Shown here: piece after piece, positions 51,253-59,973 of the stretch
How the letters are laid out: each line of letters begins with the position of its first letter
How positions within the stretch are numbered: the first letter of the stretch is position 1
From: Streptomyces sp. SN-593
Lineage (GTDB): Bacteria > Actinomycetota > Actinomycetes > Streptomycetales > Streptomycetaceae
Direction of reading: 5' to 3'
Assembly (NCBI RefSeq): GCF_016756395.1
Contig: NZ_AP018365.1
Coordinates: forward strand, 2,549,501 to 2,613,500
Length of the DNA stretch: 64,000 bases
Made by a program: the position numbers and the translations under genes
Notes under the pieces: generated by a model
Database searches by the model: none
The model's input: only the letters and a program-made list of their open reading frames with translations
Told to the model about the DNA's origin: nothing

Positions 51253-51266
51253 CGGGAGCGCTCCCA
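51253..51266. promoter_or_regulatory. CebR-like box
   Basis: CGGGAGCGCTCCCA matches the CebR operator consensus TGGGAGCGCTCCCA at 13 of 14 positions, with an intact 12-bp palindrome. CebR is the cellobiose-responsive LacI-family repressor of cellulose and cello-oligosaccharide genes in Streptomyces. The site lies in the gap between the LacI gene end and the xylanase start. Confidence 0.6.
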
Positions 51267-51438
51267 TGACCCGCCGTTTCCCGGGCGCCCACGTCCGTGC
51301 ACCGGGTCACCGGGGCACCGCGTCGCCGGGCCACCGCGTCGGTACGCGCGGGCCGTACGACCGGGTCCGCACCAGCGGCCCTCCCCGGGCGCCGCAGGCC
51401 GCACGGATCGGCCGATCCGTGCGGGCCGCGCGGCCCGG

Positions 51439-52518
51439 CTACTCCCCCGCCGGGCCCTCCGCGCCGGCGCGGGGCGGCGCGCTGCTCGCCCGCTCGACCA
51501 GGCGCGTGGCCAGGTCCACCCGCAGGGTGCTCGGCTGGCGGCCGCGCGCCAGGTCGAGCACCAGCCGCGCGGCGGCCTCGGCCATCTCAGTCAGCGGCTG
51601 CCGGACCGTGGTCAGCGGCGGGCTGATCCAGCGGGCCAGCGGCAGGTCGTCGAACCCGACCACGCTCACGTCCTGCGGGATGCGCAGGCCCAGTTCGCGG
51701 GCGGCCTCGTAGAGCCCGAGGGCCTGGAGGTCGTTGCCGGTGAAGACCGCGGTGGGGCGGTCGGGGCGGCCGAGCAGCGCCAACCCGGCGGTGTAGCCGG
51801 CCTCGTGGTGGAAGTCGCCGGAGCGCACCAGGTCCGCCTCGTAGGCGACGCCGGCGGTCTCCAGGGCGGCGCGGTAGCCGTCGATCCTGGCCCGGCTGCA
51901 CATCATGCCGCCCGGGCCGCCGATCACACCGATCCGGCGGTGGCCGAGCTCCAGCAGGTGGCGGGTGGCGGCGAGGCCGCCCTGCCAGTTGGCGGCGCCG
52001 ATCGCGGGCACGTCCTCGCCCGGGTCGCCGGCCGGGTCCAGCACCACGAACGGGATGTCGCGGCTGGTGAGTTGGGCGCGCTGCGCGGGGTCGAGACCGG
52101 ACAGCACCAGGATCACGCCGGTCGGGCGGCGGGCCAGCACGCCGTCCACCCAGGTCTGCCCGGGGCTGAGCCGGCCGGCGGACTCCGACAGCACCACGTT
52201 GAGGCTCTCCTGGCGGGCCACGTTCTCCACCCCGCGGATCACCTCCATCGCCCAGGAGCTCTCCAACTCGTGGAAGACCAGGTCGATCAGCGGTGCGGGC
52301 TGCACGCTGCCGCGCCGCCGCTGGTAGCCGTGCCGGCGCAGCAGTTCCTCGACCCGGCTGCGGGTGGCGGGCGCGACGTCGCCCCGGCCGTTGAGGACCT
52401 TCGAAACAGTCGGAGCCGACACCCCCGCGGCCCGGGCGATCTCGGCAAGCGTCGCGCTGCCGCCGCCGGGCGTCTCCGGCTGGTCGTCGCGGGGCGGCTG
52501 CACGCTGGTGGCACTCAT
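51439..52518 (-). CDS. LacI-family transcriptional regulator, probable xylanase repressor
   Basis: A 359-residue LacI-type repressor. After a short leader the helix-turn-helix and hinge are clear: ATLAEIARAAGVSAPTVSKVLNGRGDVAPATRSRVEELL. The periplasmic-binding-like effector domain includes LIDLVFHELESSWAMEVIRG, GAANWQGGLAATRHLLELGH, and VSVVGFDDLPLARWISPPLTTVRQP. The ATG at 52518 is selected since the DNA-binding part follows closely. It is located directly upstream of the GH10 xylanase gene on the same strand, and GAAA/TTTC-type palindromes occur before both genes, so regulation of the xylanase and of itself is likely. The inducer is probably a xylo-oligosaccharide. Confidence 0.9.
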   Translation of the reverse strand: MSATSVQPPRDDQPETPGGGSATLAEIARAAGVSAPTVSKVLNGRGDVAPATRSRVEELLRRHGYQRRRGSVQPAPLIDLVFHELESSWAMEVIRGVENVARQESLNVVLSESAGRLSPGQTWVDGVLARRPTGVILVLSGLDPAQRAQLTSRDIPFVVLDPAGDPGEDVPAIGAANWQGGLAATRHLLELGHRRIGVIGGPGGMMCSRARIDGYRAALETAGVAYEADLVRSGDFHHEAGYTAGLALLGRPDRPTAVFTGNDLQALGLYEAARELGLRIPQDVSVVGFDDLPLARWISPPLTTVRQPLTEMAEAAARLVLDLARGRQPSTLRVDLATRLVERASSAPPRAGAEGPAGE

Positions 52519-52610
52519 GCCAGTGATCGTAGCCCGCCGGAGCCCCGTAGGCAGCGCCCCGCGGGCACCGCAACGCCGCCCGCCCGACGCCGTAACCTTC
52601 GCCGTCGAAA

Positions 52611-52623
52611 CCGAAACATTCGG
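52611..52623. promoter_or_regulatory. Operator candidate upstream of the LacI gene
   Basis: CCGAAACATTCGG has perfect 5-bp arms (CCGAA/TTCGG) and closely resembles the CGAAACTTTCG upstream of the xylanase. It lies ~95 bases before the LacI start codon, fitting autoregulation. Confidence 0.55.
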
Positions 52624-52735
52624 ATCGACCCGGCGCGCCGGTCCTCGGCCCGCGCACGGGCATCGGCCGACGCACGGGCGAGGACCGCCTCCCCGGCCGG
52701 GCACCCCGAGGAGCACCCGGCCGCAGGACGGACGC

Positions 52736-53353
52736 CTACTGGCCCGGTTCGACGCCGGTGCCGCCTCGCGCCGCGGCCAACGCCTGGGCGCCCGCGGCGA
52801 CGAGCCCCGAGACGATCCGGTCCAGCGCGGCGAGGTCGTCCGGGGGCAGGGCGGCCAGCGCGGGCGGGGCGTTGCCGAGGATCGCGTTCGCGCGGACGGC
52901 GGCCTCCCGCCCCTTCTCCGTCGCCGAGACGATCTTGCAGCGCCGGTCGGTGGGGTGCTGGCGGCGCTCGACGAGCCCGCGCTCCTCCAGGTCGTCGACG
53001 ATCAGGGTGAGGTAGGGGCGGTCGGAGGCGAGTTCGGTGGCGAGGTCGCTCATCCGGTACGGCCGCGCGGCGATCCGGCGCAGCGCCTTGACCCGGAAGA
53101 AGCTCATCCCGAGCGCCTCGGCGGTCTGCTTGCGCCGCTCGTTCTGCTCCAGCACCAGGGCCCGCAGGTTGCTCCAGACCCGCTCGGCCGCGCCCGCGGC
53201 CTCCTGCGACCCCTCGGCCACGCCGACCGGAGCGGCCGCCGCCGGCCCCTCGCCCTCGCCTGCGGCCGGAGTGACCGCCGCGCCGTGGTCGGGTCCGGCC
53301 GCCGTGCCGTGATCGGGTCCGTGCGCCGTGTCGTGTGCGTGCGCCGTGGTCAT
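52736..53353 (-). CDS. MarR-family transcriptional regulator
   Basis: A 205-residue regulator. The first ~60 residues are a His/Gly/Ala/Pro-rich leader; the MarR winged helix follows (LGMSFFRVKALRRIAARPYRMSDLATELASDRPYLTLIVDDLEERGLVERRQHPTDRRCKIVSATEKG). The recognition helix and the D-R-R wing are intact. Its ATG overlaps the stop of the MFS exporter gene by four bases (ATGA), so exporter and regulator form a coupled two-gene operon with the regulator second. Tandem TGTACA-type elements in front of the operon (54799-54854) are the probable binding sites. Confidence 0.9.
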   Translation of the reverse strand: MTTAHAHDTAHGPDHGTAAGPDHGAAVTPAAGEGEGPAAAAPVGVAEGSQEAAGAAERVWSNLRALVLEQNERRKQTAEALGMSFFRVKALRRIAARPYRMSDLATELASDRPYLTLIVDDLEERGLVERRQHPTDRRCKIVSATEKGREAAVRANAILGNAPPALAALPPDDLAALDRIVSGLVAAGAQALAAARGGTGVEPGQ

Positions 53354-54771
53354 GACGTGCTCACCGCCACCTTGTCCTTCTCCGCCTCGGGCGCCATCAG
53401 CGCCGACGCCGTCCGGTCCGCCGTGCCGCGCGCCCAGCGGCCGGTGGTGAGGAAGCCGAGCCCGAGCACGGCCGCCCCGCATCCGGCAATGATCCACCAT
53501 GCCCCCTCGTGCAGTCCCGCGGCGAGCGCCGCGCCCAGCACCGCGACGCCGAGGGACGAGCCGACCTGGCGGCTGGTGGACGCGACCGCGGCGGCCACGC
53601 CCGCCTGCGCGCGCGGCATGCCGGACACCGCGGTGTTGGTGATCGGCGCGTTGATCAGGCCGAACCCGATGCCGAACAGGACGTACGCGGCGAAGAGTTC
53701 CACGTCGTGCTCCTCGGCGTGGAAGGCCGAGAAGAGCAACCCGCTCGCGGTCATCGTGATCCCGGCGAGCACCAGGGGCAGCCGCGCCCCGCGGGTGCCG
53801 ATCAGCCGGCCGGACACCGGCGCGAAGATCAGGCACATCAGGGCCATCGGCACCATGTACAGGCCGGCGTCCAGCGCGGACAGACCCCGGTCGTTCTGGA
53901 GGTAGAGGGTGTTGAGGAAGAGGAACCCGCCCAGCGCGGCGAAGCCGCAGACCGCGATGAGGGTCGCGCCGCTGAACGGGACGCTGCCGAAGAAGCGCAC
54001 GTCGATCAACGGGTCGACGCGGCGCCGTTCGTAGCCGGCCAGTGCCAGCACCGCCGCCGCGGCGACCACGAAGCTGCCGACGATCAGCGGCGAGCCCCAG
54101 CCCGCGCCGGTGCCCTCGATGATCCCGTAGGTGAGGCTGCCGAGCAGCAGGATCACCAGCACCTGGCCGATCGGGTCGATCCGGCGGGCGCGGGGGGCGC
54201 GGGAGTCGGGCACGAAGCGCGCGGTCAGCACCAGCGCGGCCACGCCGACCGGCACGTTGATCCAGAAGATCGAGCGCCAGCCGACCGACTCCACCAGCGC
54301 GCCGCCGATGATCGGCCCGGCGGCCATGCTGATGCCGACCACGCCGCCCCACACGCCGATGGCCTTGGCGCGCTCCTTGGGGTCGTCGAAGGTGTTGGTG
54401 ATGATCGACATGGCCACGGGGTTGAGCATCGAGCCGCCGACCGCCTGGAGCATGCGGAAGGCGATCAGCCAGCCCAGCCCCGGAGCGAGGCTGCACAGCG
54501 CCGATCCGAGGGTGAAGACCACCAGGCCGATCTGGAAGATCCGTTTGCGCCCGACCCGGTCGGCGGTGGAGCCGGCCAGCAGCAGCAGCGAGGCGATCAC
54601 CACCAGGTAGGCGTCGATCGTCCACTGCAACCCGGAGAGCGAGGCGTGGAAGTCCCGCTGCATCGACGGCAGCGCGACGTTCAGGATCGTGTTGTCCAGG
54701 CTGACGATCAGCAGGCTCATGCAGCAGATCGCCAGGACCAGCATCCGGCGCCGGTAGGTCAGCTCGGGCAT
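53350..54771 (-). CDS. MFS drug exporter, DHA2 (14-helix) family
   Basis: A 473-residue membrane protein with about 14 predicted helices. Motif A appears as GSTADRVGRKRIF, motif D1 as LDNTILNVALPSMQRDF, and motif C as GVVGISMAAGPIIGGALVE, typical of proton-driven DHA2 multidrug exporters (EmrB/QacA type). The ATG at 54771 begins directly before the first helix (RMLVLAICCMSLLIVSLD). The coupled MarR gene suggests induction by the exported compound. The promoter region lies between this gene and the divergent dihydrouridine synthase gene. Confidence 0.92.
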   Translation of the reverse strand: MPELTYRRRMLVLAICCMSLLIVSLDNTILNVALPSMQRDFHASLSGLQWTIDAYLVVIASLLLLAGSTADRVGRKRIFQIGLVVFTLGSALCSLAPGLGWLIAFRMLQAVGGSMLNPVAMSIITNTFDDPKERAKAIGVWGGVVGISMAAGPIIGGALVESVGWRSIFWINVPVGVAALVLTARFVPDSRAPRARRIDPIGQVLVILLLGSLTYGIIEGTGAGWGSPLIVGSFVVAAAAVLALAGYERRRVDPLIDVRFFGSVPFSGATLIAVCGFAALGGFLFLNTLYLQNDRGLSALDAGLYMVPMALMCLIFAPVSGRLIGTRGARLPLVLAGITMTASGLLFSAFHAEEHDVELFAAYVLFGIGFGLINAPITNTAVSGMPRAQAGVAAAVASTSRQVGSSLGVAVLGAALAAGLHEGAWWIIAGCGAAVLGLGFLTTGRWARGTADRTASALMAPEAEKDKVAVSTS

Positions 54772-54798
54772 ACCTTCGCGTCCCCGCCCTCTCCTTGC

Positions 54799-54854
54799 TT
54801 GTACAAACAGAATCATTACTACTGTACAACCGATTTGGTTGTTGTCGTACAACC
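54799..54854. promoter_or_regulatory. MarR operator candidates (TGTACA-type repeats)
   Basis: Three related elements lie in a row: the palindrome TTGTACAA at 54799-54806, TGTACA at 54823-54828, and CGTACAACC at 54846-54854. The last forms an inverted repeat with GGTTGT at 54837-54842. This AT-richer patch overlaps where the MFS-MarR promoter should be and continues toward the divergent synthase gene. Confidence 0.6.
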
Positions 54855-54894
54855 GTCTTCCCGACCCGCTCCGCCGGTACGGGACAATGGGCGC

Positions 54895-56070
54895 ATGACC
54901 GCTGACGCCACCCTGGCCCCGCCCGCAGCCGGCGCGCTCCGGATCGGCCCGCACACCGTGTGGCCGCCGGTCGTCCTGGCCCCCATGGCGGGCATCACCA
55001 ACGCGCCCTTCCGCACGCTGTGCCGCGAGTTCTCCGGCGGCCGGGGGCTGTTCGTCAGCGAGATGATCACCACCCGGGCGCTGGTCGAGCGCAACGAGAA
55101 GACGATGCAGCTCGTGCACTTCGACGCCGGCGAGACCCCGCGCTCCCTCCAGCTCTACGGGGTGGACCCGGCGACCGTCGGCAAGGCGGTGCGGATGATC
55201 GTGGACGAGGACCTCGCCGACCACATCGACCTCAACTTCGGCTGCCCGGTGCCGAAGGTCACCCGCAAGGGCGGCGGCTCGGCCCTGCCCTTCAAGCGCA
55301 ACCTGCTGCGCGCGATCCTGCGCGAGGCGGTCGGCGGCGCGGGCGACCTGCCGGTGACCATCAAGATGCGCAAGGGCATCGACGACGACCACCTCACCTA
55401 CCTCGACGCCGGCCGGATCGCCGTGGAGGAGGGGGTCACCGCGGTCGCGCTGCACGGCCGCACCGCCGCGCAGCACTACGGCGGCACCGCCGACTGGGAG
55501 GCCATCGCCCGGCTGAAGGAGCACGTCCCGGAGATCCCCGTACTCGGCAACGGCGACATCTGGTGCGCCGAGGACGCGGCGCGGATGATGCGCGAGACCG
55601 GCTGCGACGGCGTGGTGGTCGGCCGCGGCTGCCTGGGGCGCCCGTGGCTGTTCGGCGACCTGGCCGCCGCGCTCGCCCCGGACCCCGACGGCGGCCCGAC
55701 CGCCCCGGCGCGCCCGGACTTCGCCGCGGTCGCCGCGGTCATGCTGCGCCACGCGGACCTGCTGGGCCGCTGGCTCGGCGACGAGACGCGCGGCGTGGTG
55801 GACTTCCGCAAGCACGTGCCCTGGTACACCAAGGGGTTCGCGGTCGGCTCCGACGTCCGGCGGGCCCTGGCGACCGCCTCCTCGCTCGCCGAACTCGCCG
55901 ACCTGCTCGGCTCGCTGGACCAGGCGCAGCCGTGGCCGGCCCACGCCGACGGGCCGCGGGGCCGTACCGCCCCCGGCAAGCGGGTCGTGCTGCCGGACGG
56001 CTGGCTGGACGACCCCTTCGCGTGCGCCGTCCTCACCGAGGACGCGGAGTCGGCGACGTCCGGCGGATGA
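54895..56070 (+). CDS. dusB: tRNA-dihydrouridine synthase, DusB family
   Basis: A 391-residue FMN enzyme that reduces uridines in the tRNA D-loop. Visible hallmarks: VVLAPMAGITNAPFRTLCRE, the DLNFGCPVPKVTRKGGGSAL block with catalytic Cys, TIKMRKGID, VALHGRTAAQHYGG and IPVLGNGDIW followed by GCDGVVVGRGCLGRPW. Length fits the actinobacterial DusB group. The ATG at 54895 has no strong SD; a possible -10 (GACAAT at 54883) lies so near that the mRNA may be almost leaderless. It is divergent from the MFS-MarR operon. The exact Dus subtype is by resemblance. Confidence 0.92.
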   Translation: MTADATLAPPAAGALRIGPHTVWPPVVLAPMAGITNAPFRTLCREFSGGRGLFVSEMITTRALVERNEKTMQLVHFDAGETPRSLQLYGVDPATVGKAVRMIVDEDLADHIDLNFGCPVPKVTRKGGGSALPFKRNLLRAILREAVGGAGDLPVTIKMRKGIDDDHLTYLDAGRIAVEEGVTAVALHGRTAAQHYGGTADWEAIARLKEHVPEIPVLGNGDIWCAEDAARMMRETGCDGVVVGRGCLGRPWLFGDLAAALAPDPDGGPTAPARPDFAAVAAVMLRHADLLGRWLGDETRGVVDFRKHVPWYTKGFAVGSDVRRALATASSLAELADLLGSLDQAQPWPAHADGPRGRTAPGKRVVLPDGWLDDPFACAVLTEDAESATSGG

Positions 56071-56556
56071 CCTCCGGATGGCCCGCGGGCGGCGCCGGGG
56101 TGACTTCCGGACGTCGCCCGGGAGGCTCGCGCGCGCCCGATAGGGCCGTTTCCGCGCCCGGTGTGGCGTAGGCCGGCTACGTCCGACGGATGAGACGCGG
56201 GGCACGCGGAACACGTGATTCACACCACGTCTGATACTTCATTCGCTCAAATGAGCGCACATCAGAGCGCGCCACTTCTCGAATGCACGGCACTCAGTGC
56301 CACCGGGTTGTGTACACACGGGGACCGCGATCGTCACCCCCCGTAGCCGAATGGCCTTCCGCACCTCGCGCTGCGAGGTCTTCCGTTCGACTCGTGAACG
56401 CACCACCCGATGCCGCCGGGCGGCCGCCCGCTTTGGATTAGACGGCAGACGAGCGGTTACACCCGTGTGTCGTGATGATGGACGTCGTTGGGAACCTTCG
56501 AGATGGGTACGCTCCCCGCCGTCAGGGCATCCAGGACGCGAGGAGTCAACGGACCC
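56071..56556. other. Intergenic region before ppdK
   Basis: These 486 bases hold no convincing gene. One inverted repeat, CGCTCA-AA-TGAGCG at 56244-56257, stands out in an AT-richer patch (56215-56260). A second less GC-rich stretch around 56430-56500 is nearer to the ppdK start and may hold its promoter. Confidence 0.5.
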
Positions 56557-59265
56557 GTGTCGACACGCGAGAAGAAGCGCAAGTACGTCTACGACTTCAC
56601 TGAGGGCAACAAGGACCTCAAGGACCTGCTCGGCGGGAAAGGTGCGAACCTCGCCGAGATGACCAACCTCGGTCTGCCCGTCCCTCCGGGCTTCACCATC
56701 ACCACCGAGGCGTGCAAGGTCTACCTGGAGTCCGGTGCGGAACCGGCCGCGCTCCGCGACGAGGTGAGTGCGCACCTCGACGCGCTGGAGAAGCGGATGG
56801 GCCGCACGCTCGGCCAGCACGAGGACCCGCTGCTGGTGTCGGTGCGCTCCGGGGCCAAGTTCTCCATGCCGGGGATGATGGACACCGTTTTGAACATCGG
56901 GCTGTCGGACGCCTCGGTGGCCGGTCTGGCCGCGCAGTCCGGCGGCGACGAGCGGTTCGCCTGGGACTCCTACCGGCGCCTGGTGCAGATGTTCGGCAAG
57001 ACGGTGCTCGGGGTGGACGGCGACCTCTTCGAGGAGGCGCTGGAGGAGGCGAAGCGGGCCAAGGGCGCCGACAGCGACCTCGGGCTCGACGCCGCCGACC
57101 TGCGCGGACTCGTCGAGCGGTTCAAGGCGATCGTCGCCGAGCAGGCCGGGCGGGAGTTCCCGCAGGAGCCGCGCGAGCAGATGGACCTGGCGATCCGGGC
57201 GGTCTTCGACTCCTGGAACACCGAGCGGGCCAAGCTCTACCGCCGCCAGGAGCGCATCCCCGGCGACCTGGGCACCGCGGTGAACGTCTGCTCGATGGTC
57301 TTCGGCAACCTCGGCCCCGACTCCGGCACCGGGGTGGCCTTCACCCGCGACCCGGCCAGCGGCCACCAGGGCGTCTACGGCGACTACCTCCAGAACGCCC
57401 AGGGCGAGGACGTGGTGGCCGGCATCCGCAACACGGTGCCGCTCGCCGACCTGGAGAAGATCGACAAGGCGTCGTACGACGAGCTGATGAAGATCATGGA
57501 GACGCTGGAGACGCACTACCGGGACCTGTGCGACATCGAGTTCACCATCGAGCGCGGCCACCTGTGGATGCTCCAGACCCGGGTCGGCAAGCGGACCGCG
57601 GCCGCCGCGTTCCGGATCGCCACGCAACTGGTCGACCAGGGGCTGATCGACGAGGCCGAGGCGCTCCAGCGCGTCAACGGGGCGCAGCTCGCCCAACTGA
57701 TGTTCCCCCGCTTCGAGGACTCCGCGACCGCGGGGGCGAAGTTCCAGCGGATCGGCTGGGGCATCGCCGCCTCGCCCGGCGCGGCCGTCGGGAAGGCGGT
57801 CTTCGACTCGTACACCGCGGTGAAGTGGTCGCGGTCCGGCGAGCGGGTCATCCTGATCCGGCGCGAGACCAACCCGGACGACCTGAACGGCATGATCGCC
57901 GCCGAGGGCATCCTCACCTCGCGCGGCGGCAAGACCTCGCACGCGGCCGTGGTGGCCCGCGGGATGGGCAAGACCTGCGTGTGCGGGGCGGAGGAGCTGG
58001 AGGTCGACACCAAGCGGCGCCGGCTGACCGCGCCCGGCGGGGTGGTGATAGAGGAGGGCGACCTCATCTCGATCGACGGGTCCTCGGGGAAGGTCTACGT
58101 CGGGGAGGTGCCGGTGGTGCCGTCGCCGGTGGTCGAGTACTTCGAGGGCCGGATGCACGCCGGCGCCGACGAGGCCGACGAACTGGTGCAGGCGGTGCAC
58201 CGGGTGATGGCGTACGCCGACCGGGTACGGCGGCTGCGGGTGCGGGCGAACGCCGACAACGCCGAGGATGCCTCGCGGGCACGGCGGTTCGGCGCGCAGG
58301 GCATCGGGCTGTGCCGCACCGAGCACATGTTCCTGGGCGAGCGGCGGGAGTTGGTCGAGCGGCTGGTGCTGGCCGACACCGACGCCGAGCGGGAGGAGGC
58401 ACTGGGCGCGCTGCTGCCGCTGCAGAAGGCCGACTTCGTGGAGCTGTTCGAGGCGATGGACGGACTGCCGGTCACCGTACGGCTGTTGGACCCGCCGCTG
58501 CACGAGTTCCTGCCCGACATCACCGAGTTGTCGGTTCGGGTCGCGCTCGCCGAGGCCCGCAAGGACGAGAACGAGAACGACCTGCGGCTGCTCCAGGCCG
58601 TGCACAAGCTGCACGAGCAGAACCCGATGCTGGGGCTGCGCGGGGTGCGGCTCGGCCTGGTGATCCCCGGGCTGTTCGCGATGCAGGTGCGCGCGATCGC
58701 CGAGGCCGCCGCGCACCGCCGCTCGGTCAAGGGCGATCCGCGTCCGGAGGTCATGATCCCGCTGGTCGGCACCGTGCAGGAGCTGGAGATCGTCCGCGAG
58801 GAGGCGGACGCGGTGATCGCCGAGGTCGAGGCGGCCACCGGCACGCAGCTCAAGCTCTCCATCGGCACCATGATCGAGCTGCCGCGGGCGGCGCTGACCG
58901 CCGGGCAGATCGCGGAGGCGGCCGAGTTCTTCTCGTTCGGCACCAACGACCTCACGCAGACGGTGTGGGGCTTCTCCCGCGACGACGTGGAGGCGTCGTT
59001 CTTCACCGCCTACCTGGAGAAGGGCATCTTCGGGGTCTCCCCGTTCGAGACGATCGACGCCGACGGGGTGGGCTCGCTGGTGCGCGCCGCCGCGGAGGCC
59101 GGCCGCGCGGTGCGCCCGGGCCTGAAGCTCGGGGTGTGCGGCGAGCACGGCGGTGACCCGGAGTCCGTGCACTTCTTCCACCGGACGGGCCTGGACTACG
59201 TCTCGTGCTCGCCCTTCCGCATCCCGGTCGCCCGTCTCGAAGCCGGCCGGGCGGCGGCCCGTTGA
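56557..59265 (+). CDS. ppdK: Pyruvate, phosphate dikinase
   Basis: A 902-residue enzyme interconverting pyruvate, ATP and Pi with PEP, AMP and PPi. The N-terminal ATP-grasp part starts VYDFTEGNKDLKDLLGGKGANLAEMTNLGLPVPPGF. The phosphohistidine motif is GGKTSHAAVVARGMGKTCVCG (~residue 460), and the C-terminal TIM barrel ends with FGTNDLTQTVWGFSRDD and LGVCGEHGGDPESV (catalytic Cys). The GTG at 56557 is used since AGGAG lies 12 bases before it and homology begins within ten residues. It supports gluconeogenic PEP formation. It is monocistronic, ended by the hairpin at 59359-59391. Confidence 0.96.
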   Translation: MSTREKKRKYVYDFTEGNKDLKDLLGGKGANLAEMTNLGLPVPPGFTITTEACKVYLESGAEPAALRDEVSAHLDALEKRMGRTLGQHEDPLLVSVRSGAKFSMPGMMDTVLNIGLSDASVAGLAAQSGGDERFAWDSYRRLVQMFGKTVLGVDGDLFEEALEEAKRAKGADSDLGLDAADLRGLVERFKAIVAEQAGREFPQEPREQMDLAIRAVFDSWNTERAKLYRRQERIPGDLGTAVNVCSMVFGNLGPDSGTGVAFTRDPASGHQGVYGDYLQNAQGEDVVAGIRNTVPLADLEKIDKASYDELMKIMETLETHYRDLCDIEFTIERGHLWMLQTRVGKRTAAAAFRIATQLVDQGLIDEAEALQRVNGAQLAQLMFPRFEDSATAGAKFQRIGWGIAASPGAAVGKAVFDSYTAVKWSRSGERVILIRRETNPDDLNGMIAAEGILTSRGGKTSHAAVVARGMGKTCVCGAEELEVDTKRRRLTAPGGVVIEEGDLISIDGSSGKVYVGEVPVVPSPVVEYFEGRMHAGADEADELVQAVHRVMAYADRVRRLRVRANADNAEDASRARRFGAQGIGLCRTEHMFLGERRELVERLVLADTDAEREEALGALLPLQKADFVELFEAMDGLPVTVRLLDPPLHEFLPDITELSVRVALAEARKDENENDLRLLQAVHKLHEQNPMLGLRGVRLGLVIPGLFAMQVRAIAEAAAHRRSVKGDPRPEVMIPLVGTVQELEIVREEADAVIAEVEAATGTQLKLSIGTMIELPRAALTAGQIAEAAEFFSFGTNDLTQTVWGFSRDDVEASFFTAYLEKGIFGVSPFETIDADGVGSLVRAAAEAGRAVRPGLKLGVCGEHGGDPESVHFFHRTGLDYVSCSPFRIPVARLEAGRAAAR

Positions 59266-59358
59266 CCATCTGAAACCGGGGCCGGGTCCGGCCCGCCGGC
59301 GGCGGCCCTGCCCTGGGCCCACCCTCACCGTCCGGCACCTTCCGACCCGACCCCACCC

Positions 59359-59391
59359 GGGGGCGGCGCTCCGTGCGAAAGCGCCGCCCCC
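59359..59391. terminator. Bidirectional terminator between ppdK and NUDIX gene
   Basis: A perfect 12-bp stem (GGGGGCGGCGCT at 59359-59370 with its complement at 59380-59391) closes a 9-base loop. It lies in the convergent gap, so it can end both transcripts; CCCTTTC follows on the plus strand. Confidence 0.8.
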
Positions 59392-59425
59392 GACCCTTTC
59401 CCAAGCGCCCCGGCCCGGCAGGTGG

Positions 59426-59965
59426 TCAGAGCGCCGGCAGCCGGCTGCGCAGCGGCTCGGTGGTGATGGTGTCCGCGAACTGCCAGGAGTAGTCGAGGAC
59501 CTCCTCGGCTTGGAGGCCGGCCACGTCGGCCGTTGTCCGGAAGAGGAACCGGAAGTCGAAGTGCTGGTGGTCGGGTTCGTCCTTGGCGGGGTTGGCGGGG
59601 ATGGGGTGCACGTCGATGTGCAGCGGGACGGCGCTGTCGGGGGTGACCGCGTCGGGACTGATGCCGGTCTCCTCGGACAGTTCGCGCAGGGCGGCTCCCA
59701 TGAGGGTGTCGTCCATCTCCTCCAGGTGGCCGCCGGGGAAGAGCCACTTCCCGAGGGCCTTGTGCTCCACCAGCAGCACGCGGCCGTCGGGGCGCAGCAG
59801 CAGGGCCCCGGCGGTGGCGTGGCCCCGGAACTCCTTCCGAGAGGCGATGGTCTCGGCGGTGTCCTCCAGTGCGTCGAGGAGGCCCGTGACGGAGTCCTTG
59901 TCCTCGGGGTGCTGGTCCAGGTACGCGGTGAGGGTGGCGCGTACGTGCCGGGCGGTGATGGGCAT
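59426..59965 (-). CDS. NUDIX hydrolase
   Basis: A 179-residue NUDIX enzyme. The full Nudix box G-x5-E-x7-R-E-U-x-E-E-x-G-U is present around residues 76-98, starting GGHLEEMDDT and ending RELSEETGI, so Mg-dependent pyrophosphate hydrolysis is expected. The box is preceded by VLLVEHKALGKWLFP. The substrate is unknown (nucleoside diphosphate linked to another moiety). The ATG at 59965 lies 8 bases after the stop of the adenosylhomocysteinase-like gene, so the two form an operon and may work on related nucleoside compounds. Confidence 0.9.
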   Translation of the reverse strand: MPITARHVRATLTAYLDQHPEDKDSVTGLLDALEDTAETIASRKEFRGHATAGALLLRPDGRVLLVEHKALGKWLFPGGHLEEMDDTLMGAALRELSEETGISPDAVTPDSAVPLHIDVHPIPANPAKDEPDHQHFDFRFLFRTTADVAGLQAEEVLDYSWQFADTITTEPLRSRLPAL

Positions 59966-59973
59966 GGGTCTCC

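Noticed and set aside
56239..59328. A 1029-residue minus-strand open frame opposite ppdK
   Set aside because: It mirrors the ppdK reading frame and has the His/Arg/Gly-rich composition typical of antisense frames in GC-rich DNA.
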